64,000 nucleotides of DNA from Deltaproteobacteria bacterium (GTDB lineage Bacteria; Myxococcota_A; UBA9042). The translations under genes were made by a program, and so were the position numbers. Of the stretch, positions 20,249 to 27,224 are shown piece by piece. The DNA lies in assembly GCA_020632665.1 (NCBI GenBank), contig JACKFC010000012.1, positions 62,001 through 126,000 on the forward strand, read 5' to 3'. The notes beneath the pieces are model-generated. The model was not told the DNA's origin. It was given only the letters and a program-made list of their open reading frames with translations, and ran no database searches. The first letter of the stretch is position 1, and every line of letters begins with the position of its first letter.

Positions 20249-20980
20249 CTACTGCACGTCAGCGCCGACCAGGCCCAGAAGGACTGCCAGCGGCATGGAG
20301 ATATTGCCGACCGCGACCAAGACGCCGACCGCGGGGCCGATCTTGTCGATCGTCGCGGCGTAGCGGGCGGTGCGTAGGCCCAAGGTCTGGAAGATGCTCG
20401 ACACCGCGTGGTGCAAATGCAAGGCGACCAGGACGTTGGCGACGACGTAGAGCACCGCGACGATCGGGTTGCGGAAGCCGAGCACGAACATCGCGTAGAC
20501 GTCGTGCATCCCGTTGTCGAGGTGGCGCGCGTAGTCGGCGGGGTTGGTCAGGCCCATGGTGAAGTGGGCCAGGTGGTAGAGCACGAAGAAGAGGATGGCG
20601 AAGCCCGAGACCCGCATGTAGGTCGAGGAGAACGACGCCACCTGGAACCGCTTCTCCCGGTAGGCGACCGGCCGCGCAGCGCCGTTGACGCCGGTGAGCT
20701 TGATCGCCGCCCAGACGTGCGCCGCGAACGTCGCCAACAGGCCGAGCCGCACCGCCCACAACAGGCCGCCGGTGCTCTTCAGCATCGCGGCGTATTTGTT
20801 GATCGGGTGGATGCCGTCGGCGGGCATCGGCAGGTAGATCTGCAGGTTGCCGACCATGTGCCCGAGCACGAAGCCGACCCAGAGCAGGCCGGTGACGGCC
20901 ATCAGCACCTTGAGACCCACTGTGGAGCCGAGCAGCGCCGCGAGCGGGCCCTTTCGGTCGGTGGCGGTGGCGGTTGTCAT
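20249..20980 (-). CDS. sdhC: Succinate dehydrogenase cytochrome b subunit (single-subunit b558 type)
   Basis: 243 residues with five hydrophobic helices and several His residues in membrane positions (GHMVGNLQ, YHLAHFTMG, LHLHHAVSS) that fit ligands of two b haems. It anchors SdhAB in the inner membrane and holds the quinone site. One large b subunit, with no separate SdhD, is typical of this enzyme class. It follows mdh after 34 bases and precedes sdhA. Confidence 0.95.
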   Translation of the reverse strand: MTTATATDRKGPLAALLGSTVGLKVLMAVTGLLWVGFVLGHMVGNLQIYLPMPADGIHPINKYAAMLKSTGGLLWAVRLGLLATFAAHVWAAIKLTGVNGAARPVAYREKRFQVASFSSTYMRVSGFAILFFVLYHLAHFTMGLTNPADYARHLDNGMHDVYAMFVLGFRNPIVAVLYVVANVLVALHLHHAVSSIFQTLGLRTARYAATIDKIGPAVGVLVAVGNISMPLAVLLGLVGADVQ

Positions 20981-21014
20981 CGTGTCCTCCTCGCGTTGCT
21001 ACGAGCCGATCCGG

Positions 21015-22007
21015 CTAGCCGAGCAGATCGGCGACGATCTCGCGCTCCTGCTGGAGCTCGGCGACCGTGGCGTCGATCTTCGCGCGGCCGAAATCGGAGA
21101 TCGGCAGGCCCTGGACGATGCTGTAGCCGCCCTTGCCGTCGCTGACGACCGGGAAGCTCGAGATCAGGCCCGCCGGCACGCCGTAGGAGCCGTCGGAGAC
21201 GACCGCAGCCGAGAACCACTGTCCGGCCGGCGTGGCCGACTCGAACGACTTGATGTGGTCGATCGCGGCGCTGGCGGCGCTGGCGGCGGACGACTTGCCG
21301 CGCGCTTTGATGATGGCGGCGCCGCGCTGCTGCACCGTCTTGATGAAGTCGGTCTGCAGCCAGGCGTGGTCGCTGATCACCTCGGTCGCCGGGCGCCCGT
21401 TGATGCGGGCGTTCTCGAAGTCGGGGTACTGCGTCGCGCTGTGGTTGCCCCAGATCGTCACGTGGCTGATCTCCGCGTTGGTCACGCCGGCCTTCTGGGC
21501 GAGCTGCGCGACCGCGCGGTTCTGGTCCAGGCGGGTCATCGCCGTGAACCGCTCGTTCGGCACACCCGAGCAGTTGGATGCAGCGATCAGCGCGTTGGTG
21601 TTGCAGGGGTTGCCGACGACCAGGGCGCGGACGTCCGCGGCGCCGCGCTCCATCGCCTTGCCCTGACCGATGAAGATCGGGCCGTTGTCGCGGATCAGAT
21701 CTTTGCGCTCCATCCCCGGGCCGCGCGGCTTGGCGCCGACCAGGACGGCCCAGCTGATGCCGTCGAAGGCCACGTTCGCGTCGCCGGTGCAGGTGATCGC
21801 CGAGAGGGTCGGGAAGCCGCAGTCGGCGAGCTCCATCGCCACACCCTCGAGCGCCTGCTGCACCGCGGGGATATCGAGGTCGAGCAGCTTGAGGTGGACC
21901 GGGCGATCGCCGAAGGTCTCGCCGGAAGCGAGGCGGAACAGCAGGTTGTAGCAGATCTGGCCAGCGGCGCCGGTGACCGCGACGGAGATGGGGTTCGTAT
22001 TGCTCAT
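21015..22007 (-). CDS. mdh: Malate dehydrogenase
   Basis: 330 residues from ATG 22007. It interconverts malate and oxaloacetate with NAD(H). The N-terminal TGAAGQICYNLLFRLASG nucleotide fold, the PLKLLDLD-type Asp that selects NAD, and IWGNHSATQYPDF with the catalytic His identify the cytoplasmic (type 2) malate dehydrogenase family. The frame stays open for 55 codons upstream, but that part is Arg/Pro-rich and outside the family. It is the first gene of mdh-sdhCAB-yaeQ-M20, behind a likely sigma70 promoter at 22080-22108. Confidence 0.95.
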   Translation of the reverse strand: MSNTNPISVAVTGAAGQICYNLLFRLASGETFGDRPVHLKLLDLDIPAVQQALEGVAMELADCGFPTLSAITCTGDANVAFDGISWAVLVGAKPRGPGMERKDLIRDNGPIFIGQGKAMERGAADVRALVVGNPCNTNALIAASNCSGVPNERFTAMTRLDQNRAVAQLAQKAGVTNAEISHVTIWGNHSATQYPDFENARINGRPATEVISDHAWLQTDFIKTVQQRGAAIIKARGKSSAASAASAAIDHIKSFESATPAGQWFSAAVVSDGSYGVPAGLISSFPVVSDGKGGYSIVQGLPISDFGRAKIDATVAELQQEREIVADLLG

Positions 22008-22079
22008 GACACGCTCGCTCTGTGATGGGCCCAGGCACCGTCGCTTGCGGAAGGGCGCGCGGCGGCGCGAACGGGCGAG

Positions 22080-22108
22080 ACTCCACACCCTCGGCCCCGG
22101 GGTGTCAA
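22080..22108 (-). promoter_or_regulatory. Likely sigma70 promoter of the mdh-sdh operon
   Basis: Read on the minus strand, a perfect TTGACA (22108-22103) is followed after 17 bases by TGGAGT (22085-22080). The -10 is weak (three of six). The site would give an untranslated leader of about 70 bases before mdh. The -35 overlaps the stop codon of the upstream gene. Confidence 0.4.
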
Positions 22109-22581
22109 GGCGCGGCGGGGTCGTCGTCTGCCGTCGCGGTCGCTCGGGCGCGGGCTGCGTCGGTGCGCGCACCCGCGTCGATCATCTCGTCTGCGGCGGC
22201 TTCCGAACGCGGATCGCGCTCCTGTCCGCGCAGCCAGACGCGGTGGCCGGCGTAGTCGACCTCTTCCCATTTCGGCCCGGTGAAGGGCTCGCGGTCGGCG
22301 CCGCCGAGGTAGCCGTCCCAGAGCGCGCCGTGCAGGTCGTAGAGGACCTCCTTCAGCGCGTTGTCGCCGAGGCCGCCGCTCTTGCGGGCGACCCGCGCCT
22401 CCACCGCATAGGCGAAAGAGGCGTCGGCGCGGCCCAACTCGACGGCGACGCCGACCCACCCGGGCTCGAGGTGACCGCGGACGGCGAAGGCCTCTCCCGG
22501 CCGCAGGCGCCCCAGGAAGAGCGAACCGAGCATCCGGCCGACCCGGCGCGCCTCGAATTCGGAGAGGAAGGGACCGTACAT
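22105..22581 (-). CDS. Hypothetical protein
   Basis: 158 residues, unrecognised. A compact first 125 residues (FEARRVGRMLGSLFLGRLRPGEAF, ELGRADASFAYAVEARV) look like a globular alpha/beta domain, followed by an Ala/Asp-rich disordered tail. No signal peptide or membrane helix is seen. AGGGCGG upstream of the ATG is a weak ribosome site. It lies between the outer-membrane-type gene and mdh on the same strand, and its end carries the putative mdh promoter. Confidence 0.6.
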   Translation of the reverse strand: MYGPFLSEFEARRVGRMLGSLFLGRLRPGEAFAVRGHLEPGWVGVAVELGRADASFAYAVEARVARKSGGLGDNALKEVLYDLHGALWDGYLGGADREPFTGPKWEEVDYAGHRVWLRGQERDPRSEAAADEMIDAGARTDAARARATATADDDPAAP

Positions 22582-22638
22582 GGTGACCGCCCTGCCGGCG
22601 TCGGAGCGCGCGGGGCTGCGAGGGGTGGGGGCGTCGGT

Positions 22639-23409
22639 TCAGAAGTCGAACCACAGATCGATATAGGGCATCACCGGCCACGAGAGCTTGCGTGCCGGAT
22701 CGCTTCCGATCGGCAAGGTGTGGACCGTGTGGTCGCCGAGCGAGAGGCCGCCGACCAGCTGGAACTGGTCCCACGCGCGCACCAGCGCTCCGGTGACCGA
22801 GGGGCGATCGACGCCGTCGGCGAAGCTGTAGCGGAGCTGGCCGTTGAACATCAGCAGGTGGCGCTGACCCAGCAACAACGTCGCGTTCAGCATCGCCGCG
22901 ACGCCGGGATCTTGGACCGTGCTGTCGCTCCCCGCGGAGCGGCGATCGAGCCGGCCGGACCAGCCGCCGCCGACCGAGACCGAGAGCAGGTCGCCGAAAT
23001 AGCGGGTCGCCATCGCGCCGAGGTTGCTGGCGCCGGCGATCGTGCTGGTCGGCCCGGGTAGGAAGCCTTGTTCGTAGCCGCCGTATGCCGCGAAGACCCA
23101 AACGTCGCCTTGGTAGAGGCGGTAGCGGACGTCGAGGTTCGGCAACAACAAGAGATCGAAGATCGGGTGGCTGGCGACGGTCAACGCGTCGGTGACGCCA
23201 TAGGTGACCGGGGCGAAGACCCCCATCGTCAGCTGGCCCTTCTCGAGCGTCTCGGCCGTGCCGCGCACGAGCTGCTGCACACGCTCCCAGGCGAAGGACG
23301 ATCGCGGCGCCGCCAACGCGCCGAGACAGACCAACGTCAGCGCGATCGCGGGCCGAAGCGAGGCGCGATCCCGTCTCGAAGTGCTCGGCTCTCGGCTCAA
23401 ACGGCGCAT
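22639..23409 (-). CDS. Outer-membrane beta-barrel-type protein
   Basis: 256 residues from ATG 23409, preceded by GGGAG at suitable spacing. A signal peptide (Arg-rich start, then LTLVCLGALAAPRSSFA) ends near residue 42. The mature part has many short amphipathic strands with glycines and aromatics (MGVFAPVTYGVTDAL, YRLYQGDVWVFAAYGGY, FNGQLRYSFADG) and ends in FDF, a C-terminal Phe typical of BAM-assembled barrels. No family is recognised. An earlier Met (23502) is in frame but would bury the signal peptide. Confidence 0.72.
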   Translation of the reverse strand: MRRLSREPSTSRRDRASLRPAIALTLVCLGALAAPRSSFAWERVQQLVRGTAETLEKGQLTMGVFAPVTYGVTDALTVASHPIFDLLLLPNLDVRYRLYQGDVWVFAAYGGYEQGFLPGPTSTIAGASNLGAMATRYFGDLLSVSVGGGWSGRLDRRSAGSDSTVQDPGVAAMLNATLLLGQRHLLMFNGQLRYSFADGVDRPSVTGALVRAWDQFQLVGGLSLGDHTVHTLPIGSDPARKLSWPVMPYIDLWFDF

Positions 23410-23513
23410 CGCGCTCCCGAACGTGGAGTGCCACCGAGAAACGGCTGGCGGCCGCCAGCGTAGCGGATCGTGTTCCGACCTCAAGCAGAGAGAAGTTTCC
23501 ACACATTCGATGC

Positions 23514-23542
23514 TTGACAGCGCAGTTGGCCACCGCTAAACA
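23514..23542 (+). promoter_or_regulatory. Near-consensus sigma70 promoter P1 with GC-rich discriminator
   Basis: TTGACA (23514-23519), a 17-base spacer, then TAAACA (23537-23542). The following bases CCGCGCC form a GC-rich discriminator of the kind seen at stringently controlled stable-RNA promoters. Transcription would start near 23549 and run into the structured element at 23552-23629 and then towards tRNA-Val. Confidence 0.65.
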
Positions 23543-23551
23543 CCGCGCCCC

Positions 23552-23629
23552 GCCCGCCGGTTCCAAGTGAACTGGTGGGCCCTCTCCGACCTGCGCGGTC
23601 GGAGGGTTGGCAGCCCCGGGAAACGGGGC
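23552..23629 (+). ncRNA. Candidate structured small RNA or stable-RNA leader, class unknown
   Basis: Three consecutive hairpins are readable. The first has a 12-bp stem at 23552-23563/23569-23580 with a 5-base loop. The second has an 8-bp perfect stem at 23584-23591/23597-23604, extended by CC/GG around a bulge. The third has a 6-bp stem at 23613-23618/23624-23629 with loop GGAAA. Two pairs in the first stem are G-U only when read on the plus strand, which favours an RNA in this direction. It starts a few bases after promoter P1 and ends before promoter P2. I could not match it to SRP RNA, 6S RNA, tmRNA, RNase P or a known riboswitch core. There is no T-run, so it may be the leader of the tRNA transcript. 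Confidence 0.5.
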
Positions 23630-23638
23630 ACCGAACGA

Positions 23639-23667
23639 TTGACAACCCGGGCGATTGCTCCTAGATA
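23639..23667 (+). promoter_or_regulatory. Near-consensus sigma70 promoter P2 upstream of tRNA-Val
   Basis: TTGACA (23639-23644), a 17-base spacer, then TAGATA (23662-23667). The expected start near 23674 gives a leader of about 70 bases before the tRNA, containing the small hairpin AGGCGC-TCA-GCGCCT, to be trimmed by RNase P. With P1 this gives tandem promoters, common for stable RNA genes. Confidence 0.7.
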
Positions 23668-23744
23668 GCTGGCTCCTCGACGGCCAGGCGCTCAGCGCCT
23701 CGTCGGGCGGGACCAGGCGGCTCGCAAGCTCCCCCGGGAGCCAC

Positions 23745-23821
23745 AGGCGCGTAGCTCAGCTGGTTAGAGCGCCACGTTGACATCGTGGAGGTCAGCGGTT
23801 CAAATCCGCTCGCGCCTACCA
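23745..23821 (+). tRNA. tRNA-Val (anticodon GAC)
   Basis: A complete cloverleaf can be drawn. The acceptor stem AGGCGCG pairs with CGCGCCT, the D-arm contains GCTCAGCTGGTTAGAGC, the anticodon stem is CCACG/CGTGG with loop TTGACAT (anticodon GAC), and the T-arm is AGCGG/CCGCT with loop TTCAAAT. The 3' CCA is encoded. It reads GUC and GUU valine codons. Confidence 0.97.
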
Positions 23822-24004
23822 AGCCGCCATCCCGTTTCCGCAGTGCCCGACCGGCGTTGCGGCTCGAAGAGCCCGGTCCGTCACCGCGTCGGCCCGGTCA
23901 GATGAAGACGCGACGGTCGCCTCCCCAACGAGGGGGATACGCGGTCGGCGCGTTCTCGTCTTTCACGTGCTGCGTCGACGCGCACGGTTGAGGTCACCGA
24001 AGGC

Positions 24005-24613
24005 ATGGGCTTCCGACGATCGCGCCTGGACGAGCGCGCCGAACAGGATCGCGCTCGCGAACCACGCGTGAACCACCGCATCCGCGTCCCCGAGGTGCGG
24101 CTGATTGGTGCCGATGGCGAGCAGCTGGGCATCGTGGCGACCGACCAGGCGATGCGCATGGCCCAAGCCGAAGGCGTCGACCTCGTCGAGGTCGCTGCCA
24201 ACGCACGGCCTCCGGTCTGCCGGCTGATGGACTTCGGCAAGTTCAAGTACATGCAGAAGAAGCGGCAGCAGGAAGCCAAGCGCAGCGCGACGCACATCGA
24301 GGTGAAAGAGGTCAAGTTCCGGCCCAAGACCGAGAAGCACGACTTCGAGACCAAGATTGCGCACGCGCGCCGGTTCCTCGAGCAGGGAAACCGGCTCAAG
24401 GTGACCATCATGTTCCGCGGCCGCGAGATGGCCTTCGCCGAAGCGCAGCGGAGCCGGCTCGAGGAGATCGCCCAGTTGTTGGCCGACATCGCCGTCGTCG
24501 ACGTCCCCCCCAAGATGGAGGGCCGCACGATGAGCATGATGGTCAATCCGAAACGTGGCGTCCGCGCCGCAGAGAAGCCCGTCGCCGACGAAGACGGCGA
24601 GATGGACGAGTAG
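24005..24613 (+). CDS. infC: Translation initiation factor IF-3
   Basis: 202 residues. IF-3 binds the 30S subunit, checks the initiator tRNA and prevents premature 50S joining. The N-domain has VNHRIRVPEVRLIGADGEQLGI and the linker-helix region VCRLMDFGKFKY. The C-domain has KEVKFRPKTEKHDFETKI and MMVNPKR. The C-terminal tail is acidic. ATG 24005 gives an N-terminal extension of about 20 residues. Many infC genes use rare starts close to the RVNHRIR position, so the exact start is uncertain. It leads infC-rpmI-rplT, with no intact pheST in the block. Confidence 0.95.
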   Translation: MGFRRSRLDERAEQDRAREPRVNHRIRVPEVRLIGADGEQLGIVATDQAMRMAQAEGVDLVEVAANARPPVCRLMDFGKFKYMQKKRQQEAKRSATHIEVKEVKFRPKTEKHDFETKIAHARRFLEQGNRLKVTIMFRGREMAFAEAQRSRLEEIAQLLADIAVVDVPPKMEGRTMSMMVNPKRGVRAAEKPVADEDGEMDE

Positions 24614-24646
24614 GAAGCCCGGTTTCGGGCTGCAGGGAGAGCAGAG

Positions 24647-24844
24647 ATGCCGAAGATGAAGACCCGGCGTTGCGCCGCCAAGCGCTTCAAGGTCCGCTCG
24701 AGCGGGACGGTCAAGTGCAAGCACGCCAAGCGCCGTCACCTCCTCGAGCACAAGACGCGCAAGATGAAGCGGCAGGCCCGCGGCTCCGACAGCGTCGATC
24801 CGCGTGACGTGCACCGCGTCTACGGGCAGCTCCCGTACGCCTAG
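24647..24844 (+). CDS. rpmI: 50S ribosomal protein L35
   Basis: 65 residues, the normal length. MPKMKTRRCAAKRFKVRSSG and the Lys/Arg-rich middle (KCKHAKRRHLLEHKTRK) are the family pattern. The ATG has GGGAGAGCAGAG upstream. It lies 33 bases after infC. Confidence 0.97.
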   Translation: MPKMKTRRCAAKRFKVRSSGTVKCKHAKRRHLLEHKTRKMKRQARGSDSVDPRDVHRVYGQLPYA

Positions 24845-24900
24845 CGTGGCAGGCACAGCCGCCACATCCGGCGCGAGCGCGCCGCAGTAGTGAGGATAGC

Positions 24901-25248
24901 ATGCGAGTGAAGAAGGGCTTCAAAGGCCGTCGTCGTCACAAGAAGTTCCTGAAGATGGCCAAGGGCATGCGCGGAGCGCGCAGCAAGCTCTACCGCACCG
25001 CCCGTGAGCAGGTGCAGCGCGGCCTGAAGATCGCGTACAAGGAGCGCCGTCGTAAGAAGCGCGCTTTCCGTGCGCTCTGGATCGTGCGCATCAACGCCGC
25101 GGCCCGGGCCCTGGGGACGAAGTACTCCGAGCTCGTGGCGTCGCTGTCGAAGACCGGCATCACGCTGGACCGCAAGGTCCTCGCCGAGATGGCCGTCCGC
25201 GACCTCGAGGGCTTCCGCGCCGTCGTCAACGCGGCGCGCGGCGCCTGA
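24901..25248 (+). CDS. rplT: 50S ribosomal protein L20
   Basis: 115 residues. RVKKGFKGRRRHKKFLKMAKG at the N-terminus is the rRNA-binding helix, and ALWIVRINAAARALGTKYSELV is the conserved core. L20 binds 23S rRNA early in 50S assembly and often represses its own operon. It follows rpmI after 56 bases. Confidence 0.97.
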   Translation: MRVKKGFKGRRRHKKFLKMAKGMRGARSKLYRTAREQVQRGLKIAYKERRRKKRAFRALWIVRINAAARALGTKYSELVASLSKTGITLDRKVLAEMAVRDLEGFRAVVNAARGA

Positions 25249-25321
25249 GGCGTCCGCTCAAACCCCATATTTCCAACCACGCGGCGGCAGTGAACCCGTC
25301 GCGAACCGAACGGAGGCAGAG

Positions 25322-25600
25322 ATGACCAAGGCCGATATCGTCGAGTCCGTGTACGAGCGTCTCGGTGGCTACAGCAAGCGCGAGGCCGCGGAGATCGTCG
25401 AGCTCGTCTTCGAGATCCTGAAGGAGACCCTCGAGGGCGGTGAGAAGGTCAAGATCTCGGGCTTCGGCAACTTTGTCGTCCGCGAGAAGAAGTCCCGCAT
25501 GGGTCGCAATCCGCAGACCGACGCGCCGATCGAGATCTCGGCCCGCAAGGTCCTCACCTTCAAGCCGTCGCAGGTCCTCAAGGCCCAGCTCAACGGCTAG
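25322..25600 (+). CDS. ihfA: Integration host factor alpha subunit (HU/IHF family)
   Basis: 92 residues from ATG 25322 behind GGAGG. It is a DNA-bending nucleoid protein. MTKADIVESVYERLGGYSKR at the start, the arm FGNFVVREKKSRMGRNPQT and the intercalating-Pro region NPQTDAPIEI are typical, and the C-terminus LTFKPSQVLKAQLNG fits IhfA. In many Proteobacteria ihfA lies after pheT in this cluster, but here it follows rplT directly. A strong terminator lies 20 bases downstream. Confidence 0.94.
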   Translation: MTKADIVESVYERLGGYSKREAAEIVELVFEILKETLEGGEKVKISGFGNFVVREKKSRMGRNPQTDAPIEISARKVLTFKPSQVLKAQLNG

Positions 25601-25620
25601 TCCACGCGCAAGCGAAGCGC

Positions 25621-25662
25621 GACGCCCTGGCGAGTCCACCTCGCCGGGGCGTCGTCCTTTTT
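25621..25662 (+). terminator. Rho-independent terminator after ihfA
   Basis: A 14-bp stem (25621-25634 pairing with 25640-25653, one G-U pair) closes a 5-base loop. After GTCC a run of five T follows (25658-25662). It should end the infC-rpmI-rplT-ihfA transcript. Confidence 0.88.
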
Positions 25663-25754
25663 GCCTCGCGCCGGGTGCGACGACCGCCTCGCCGGCGCTG
25701 GGGCCATTGCCCGCCCGGACGCGCTCTGGCAGCTTCGGCCGCGGAGGTACCGCG

Positions 25755-26222
25755 ATGGAACTACCGAACAAGAGCCTCTTTCGAATCGGAGAGGTCGCCA
25801 AGCTGCTCGGCGTGGAGACGCACGTCGTCCGCTTCTGGCAGCAGCAGTTCCCGCACGTGAAGCCGTCGCGCAGCGGCAGTGGGCGCTTCCTCTACAGCCG
25901 CAGCCAGGTCGAGCAGCTCGAGCGCATCCGCCGCTTGCTGCACGAAGAGCGGATGACGATCGAAGGGGCGCGCAAGGCGATCCGCACCGGCAAGGCGAAG
26001 GTCCTGCTCACGGCCGACGCTGCAGCCGCCGCCGAAGCCGCCGCGGCGCTCGCGGCGACCGAGGGCAGCGACGCAGCCGCGGCAGGCAGTAAGCCGACCA
26101 AGCCCGCCAGCGAGCAGAAACCTGCCGCGGCCATGCCCGATCTGACCGCGCTGCGGGCGGCGAGCCGAGAGCTTCGCCGCGAACTCGAAGCGCTGCGCGA
26201 GCACCTCGAGGAGAGCCTGTAG
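25755..26222 (+). CDS. MerR family transcriptional regulator
   Basis: 155 residues from ATG 25755, with GGAGG at 25743-25747. The MerR winged helix-turn-helix is at residues 7-75 (FRIGEVAKLLGVETHVVRFWQ, GRFLYSRSQVEQLERIRRLL). An Ala-rich linker leads to a short C-terminal coiled coil (ELRRELEALREHLEESL) for dimerisation. There is no Cys effector site, so it is not a metal-sensing MerR. A MerR gene after ihfA is a recurring neighbour in deltaproteobacterial genomes, and its target is unknown. Confidence 0.92.
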   Translation: MELPNKSLFRIGEVAKLLGVETHVVRFWQQQFPHVKPSRSGSGRFLYSRSQVEQLERIRRLLHEERMTIEGARKAIRTGKAKVLLTADAAAAAEAAAALAATEGSDAAAAGSKPTKPASEQKPAAAMPDLTALRAASRELRRELEALREHLEESL

Positions 26223-26267
26223 CGAAGCCCTATCCAGCCCCGATGGCCTGTGCTATGGGGGCGCGCC

Positions 26268-27224
26268 ATGGACGACCGCACGGAATCCCATCAGAGCGCC
26301 CTTCCCTTGCCCGAACCTCCACCGGAGGTCTTCGTCGAGGACGACGTCACCGCCGCACGTGCGCAAGAAGTCTGCGCCCACCTGCTGATCCACCGCTGGC
26401 TGCCGAAGCGGAGCTACCGCGACCTGCTGATCGACGACACCCTGCGCGCGAGCGTCGAGCGGCGCCTCGCGGGGGTCGGCCTCGGGCTGGTGGATTCCTA
26501 TACGTCCAACTATTTCGCCGTGCGCCTGCTGCCGGCGATCGAGGCCGACGTCCGCTTCGATTGGGCGACCAACGCCCGCCTGCAGCGTGGTGCCGTGGCC
26601 CTGCTGGTGATCTTGTGGACCCGCCTGGTGCTGCCGCGACGGGTGGCCTCGGACGAAGCGCGCAAGCGCAGGTTGGAGACCGGCGAGGGGGGCGGCGAGG
26701 TCAAGGCGACGCGCGAGAAGTTGCCGACGCCGACCGTCGCGCGCTCGGCGCTCTTCGCCGAGTTCGGCCACCGCTTCGGCAAGACCTCCTTCGCCCGCTA
26801 CCTGGGCCAGCTCAAGGCGGCCGGCTTCGTGCTGGAGAACCGGGCCGGCGATCTGCGCGAGGGGCCGCTGCTCGACAACCTGGTCGACGGCGTGACGATG
26901 GCGCGCAAGCTGCGTGATTCGGTGCTCTGGGACCTGCTCGCGCAGGGCGACCACGACGAGCCGGTGGACGGCGACCTGCCAGGCATCATCGAGGAGCAGG
27001 TCGAGAGCGCGAGCGCCGCGGCCGCACCGGCACCGGCGAACAAGCGCGCGAAGAAGGCGGCCGACAAGCCCGCCGAGAAGCCCGCTGCAGCGCCGGCCGC
27101 GGCGAAGGCTGCGGCCCCGGCCGCGCAGGATGACGACGACGACGATCGCTCGACCGCGGAAGCCGCCGACGACGACGCCGCGAACGACGATGACGACGAC
27201 TTTGGCGATTGGGGCGACGCGTAG
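26268..27224 (+). CDS. KITE-like (MukE/MksE/JetB-type) SMC partner, acidic tail
   Basis: 318 residues from ATG 26268. Residues 30-230 look like two winged-helix units. The first has LLIHRWLPKRSYRDLLID and DSYTSNYFAVRL, with LQRGAVALLVILWTRLVLPRR between. The second has ALFAEFGHRFGKTSFARYL followed by LKAAGFVLE. This layout resembles the KITE subunits that accompany MukB/MksB/JetC ATPases, and that assignment is inference from pattern. Residues 240-318 are a disordered Ala/Lys/Pro stretch ending in an Asp-rich tail (two runs of five or six Asp). Its TAG stop directly abuts the ATG of the SMC-like gene, so the two are a unit. Confidence 0.7.
   Translation: MDDRTESHQSALPLPEPPPEVFVEDDVTAARAQEVCAHLLIHRWLPKRSYRDLLIDDTLRASVERRLAGVGLGLVDSYTSNYFAVRLLPAIEADVRFDWATNARLQRGAVALLVILWTRLVLPRRVASDEARKRRLETGEGGGEVKATREKLPTPTVARSALFAEFGHRFGKTSFARYLGQLKAAGFVLENRAGDLREGPLLDNLVDGVTMARKLRDSVLWDLLAQGDHDEPVDGDLPGIIEEQVESASAAAAPAPANKRAKKAADKPAEKPAAAPAAAKAAAPAAQDDDDDDRSTAEAADDDAANDDDDDFGDWGDA

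Noticed and set aside
23613..23629. Third hairpin of the 23.55 kb element read as a rho-independent terminator
   Set aside because: The stem is strong, but the following bases are ACCGAACG with no T-run.
23549..23636. SRP RNA, 6S RNA, tmRNA, or cobalamin/SAM riboswitch identity for the structured element
   Set aside because: None of the conserved cores I know for these classes, such as the SRP GGAA-loop motif or the cobalamin GCCACTG box, is present.
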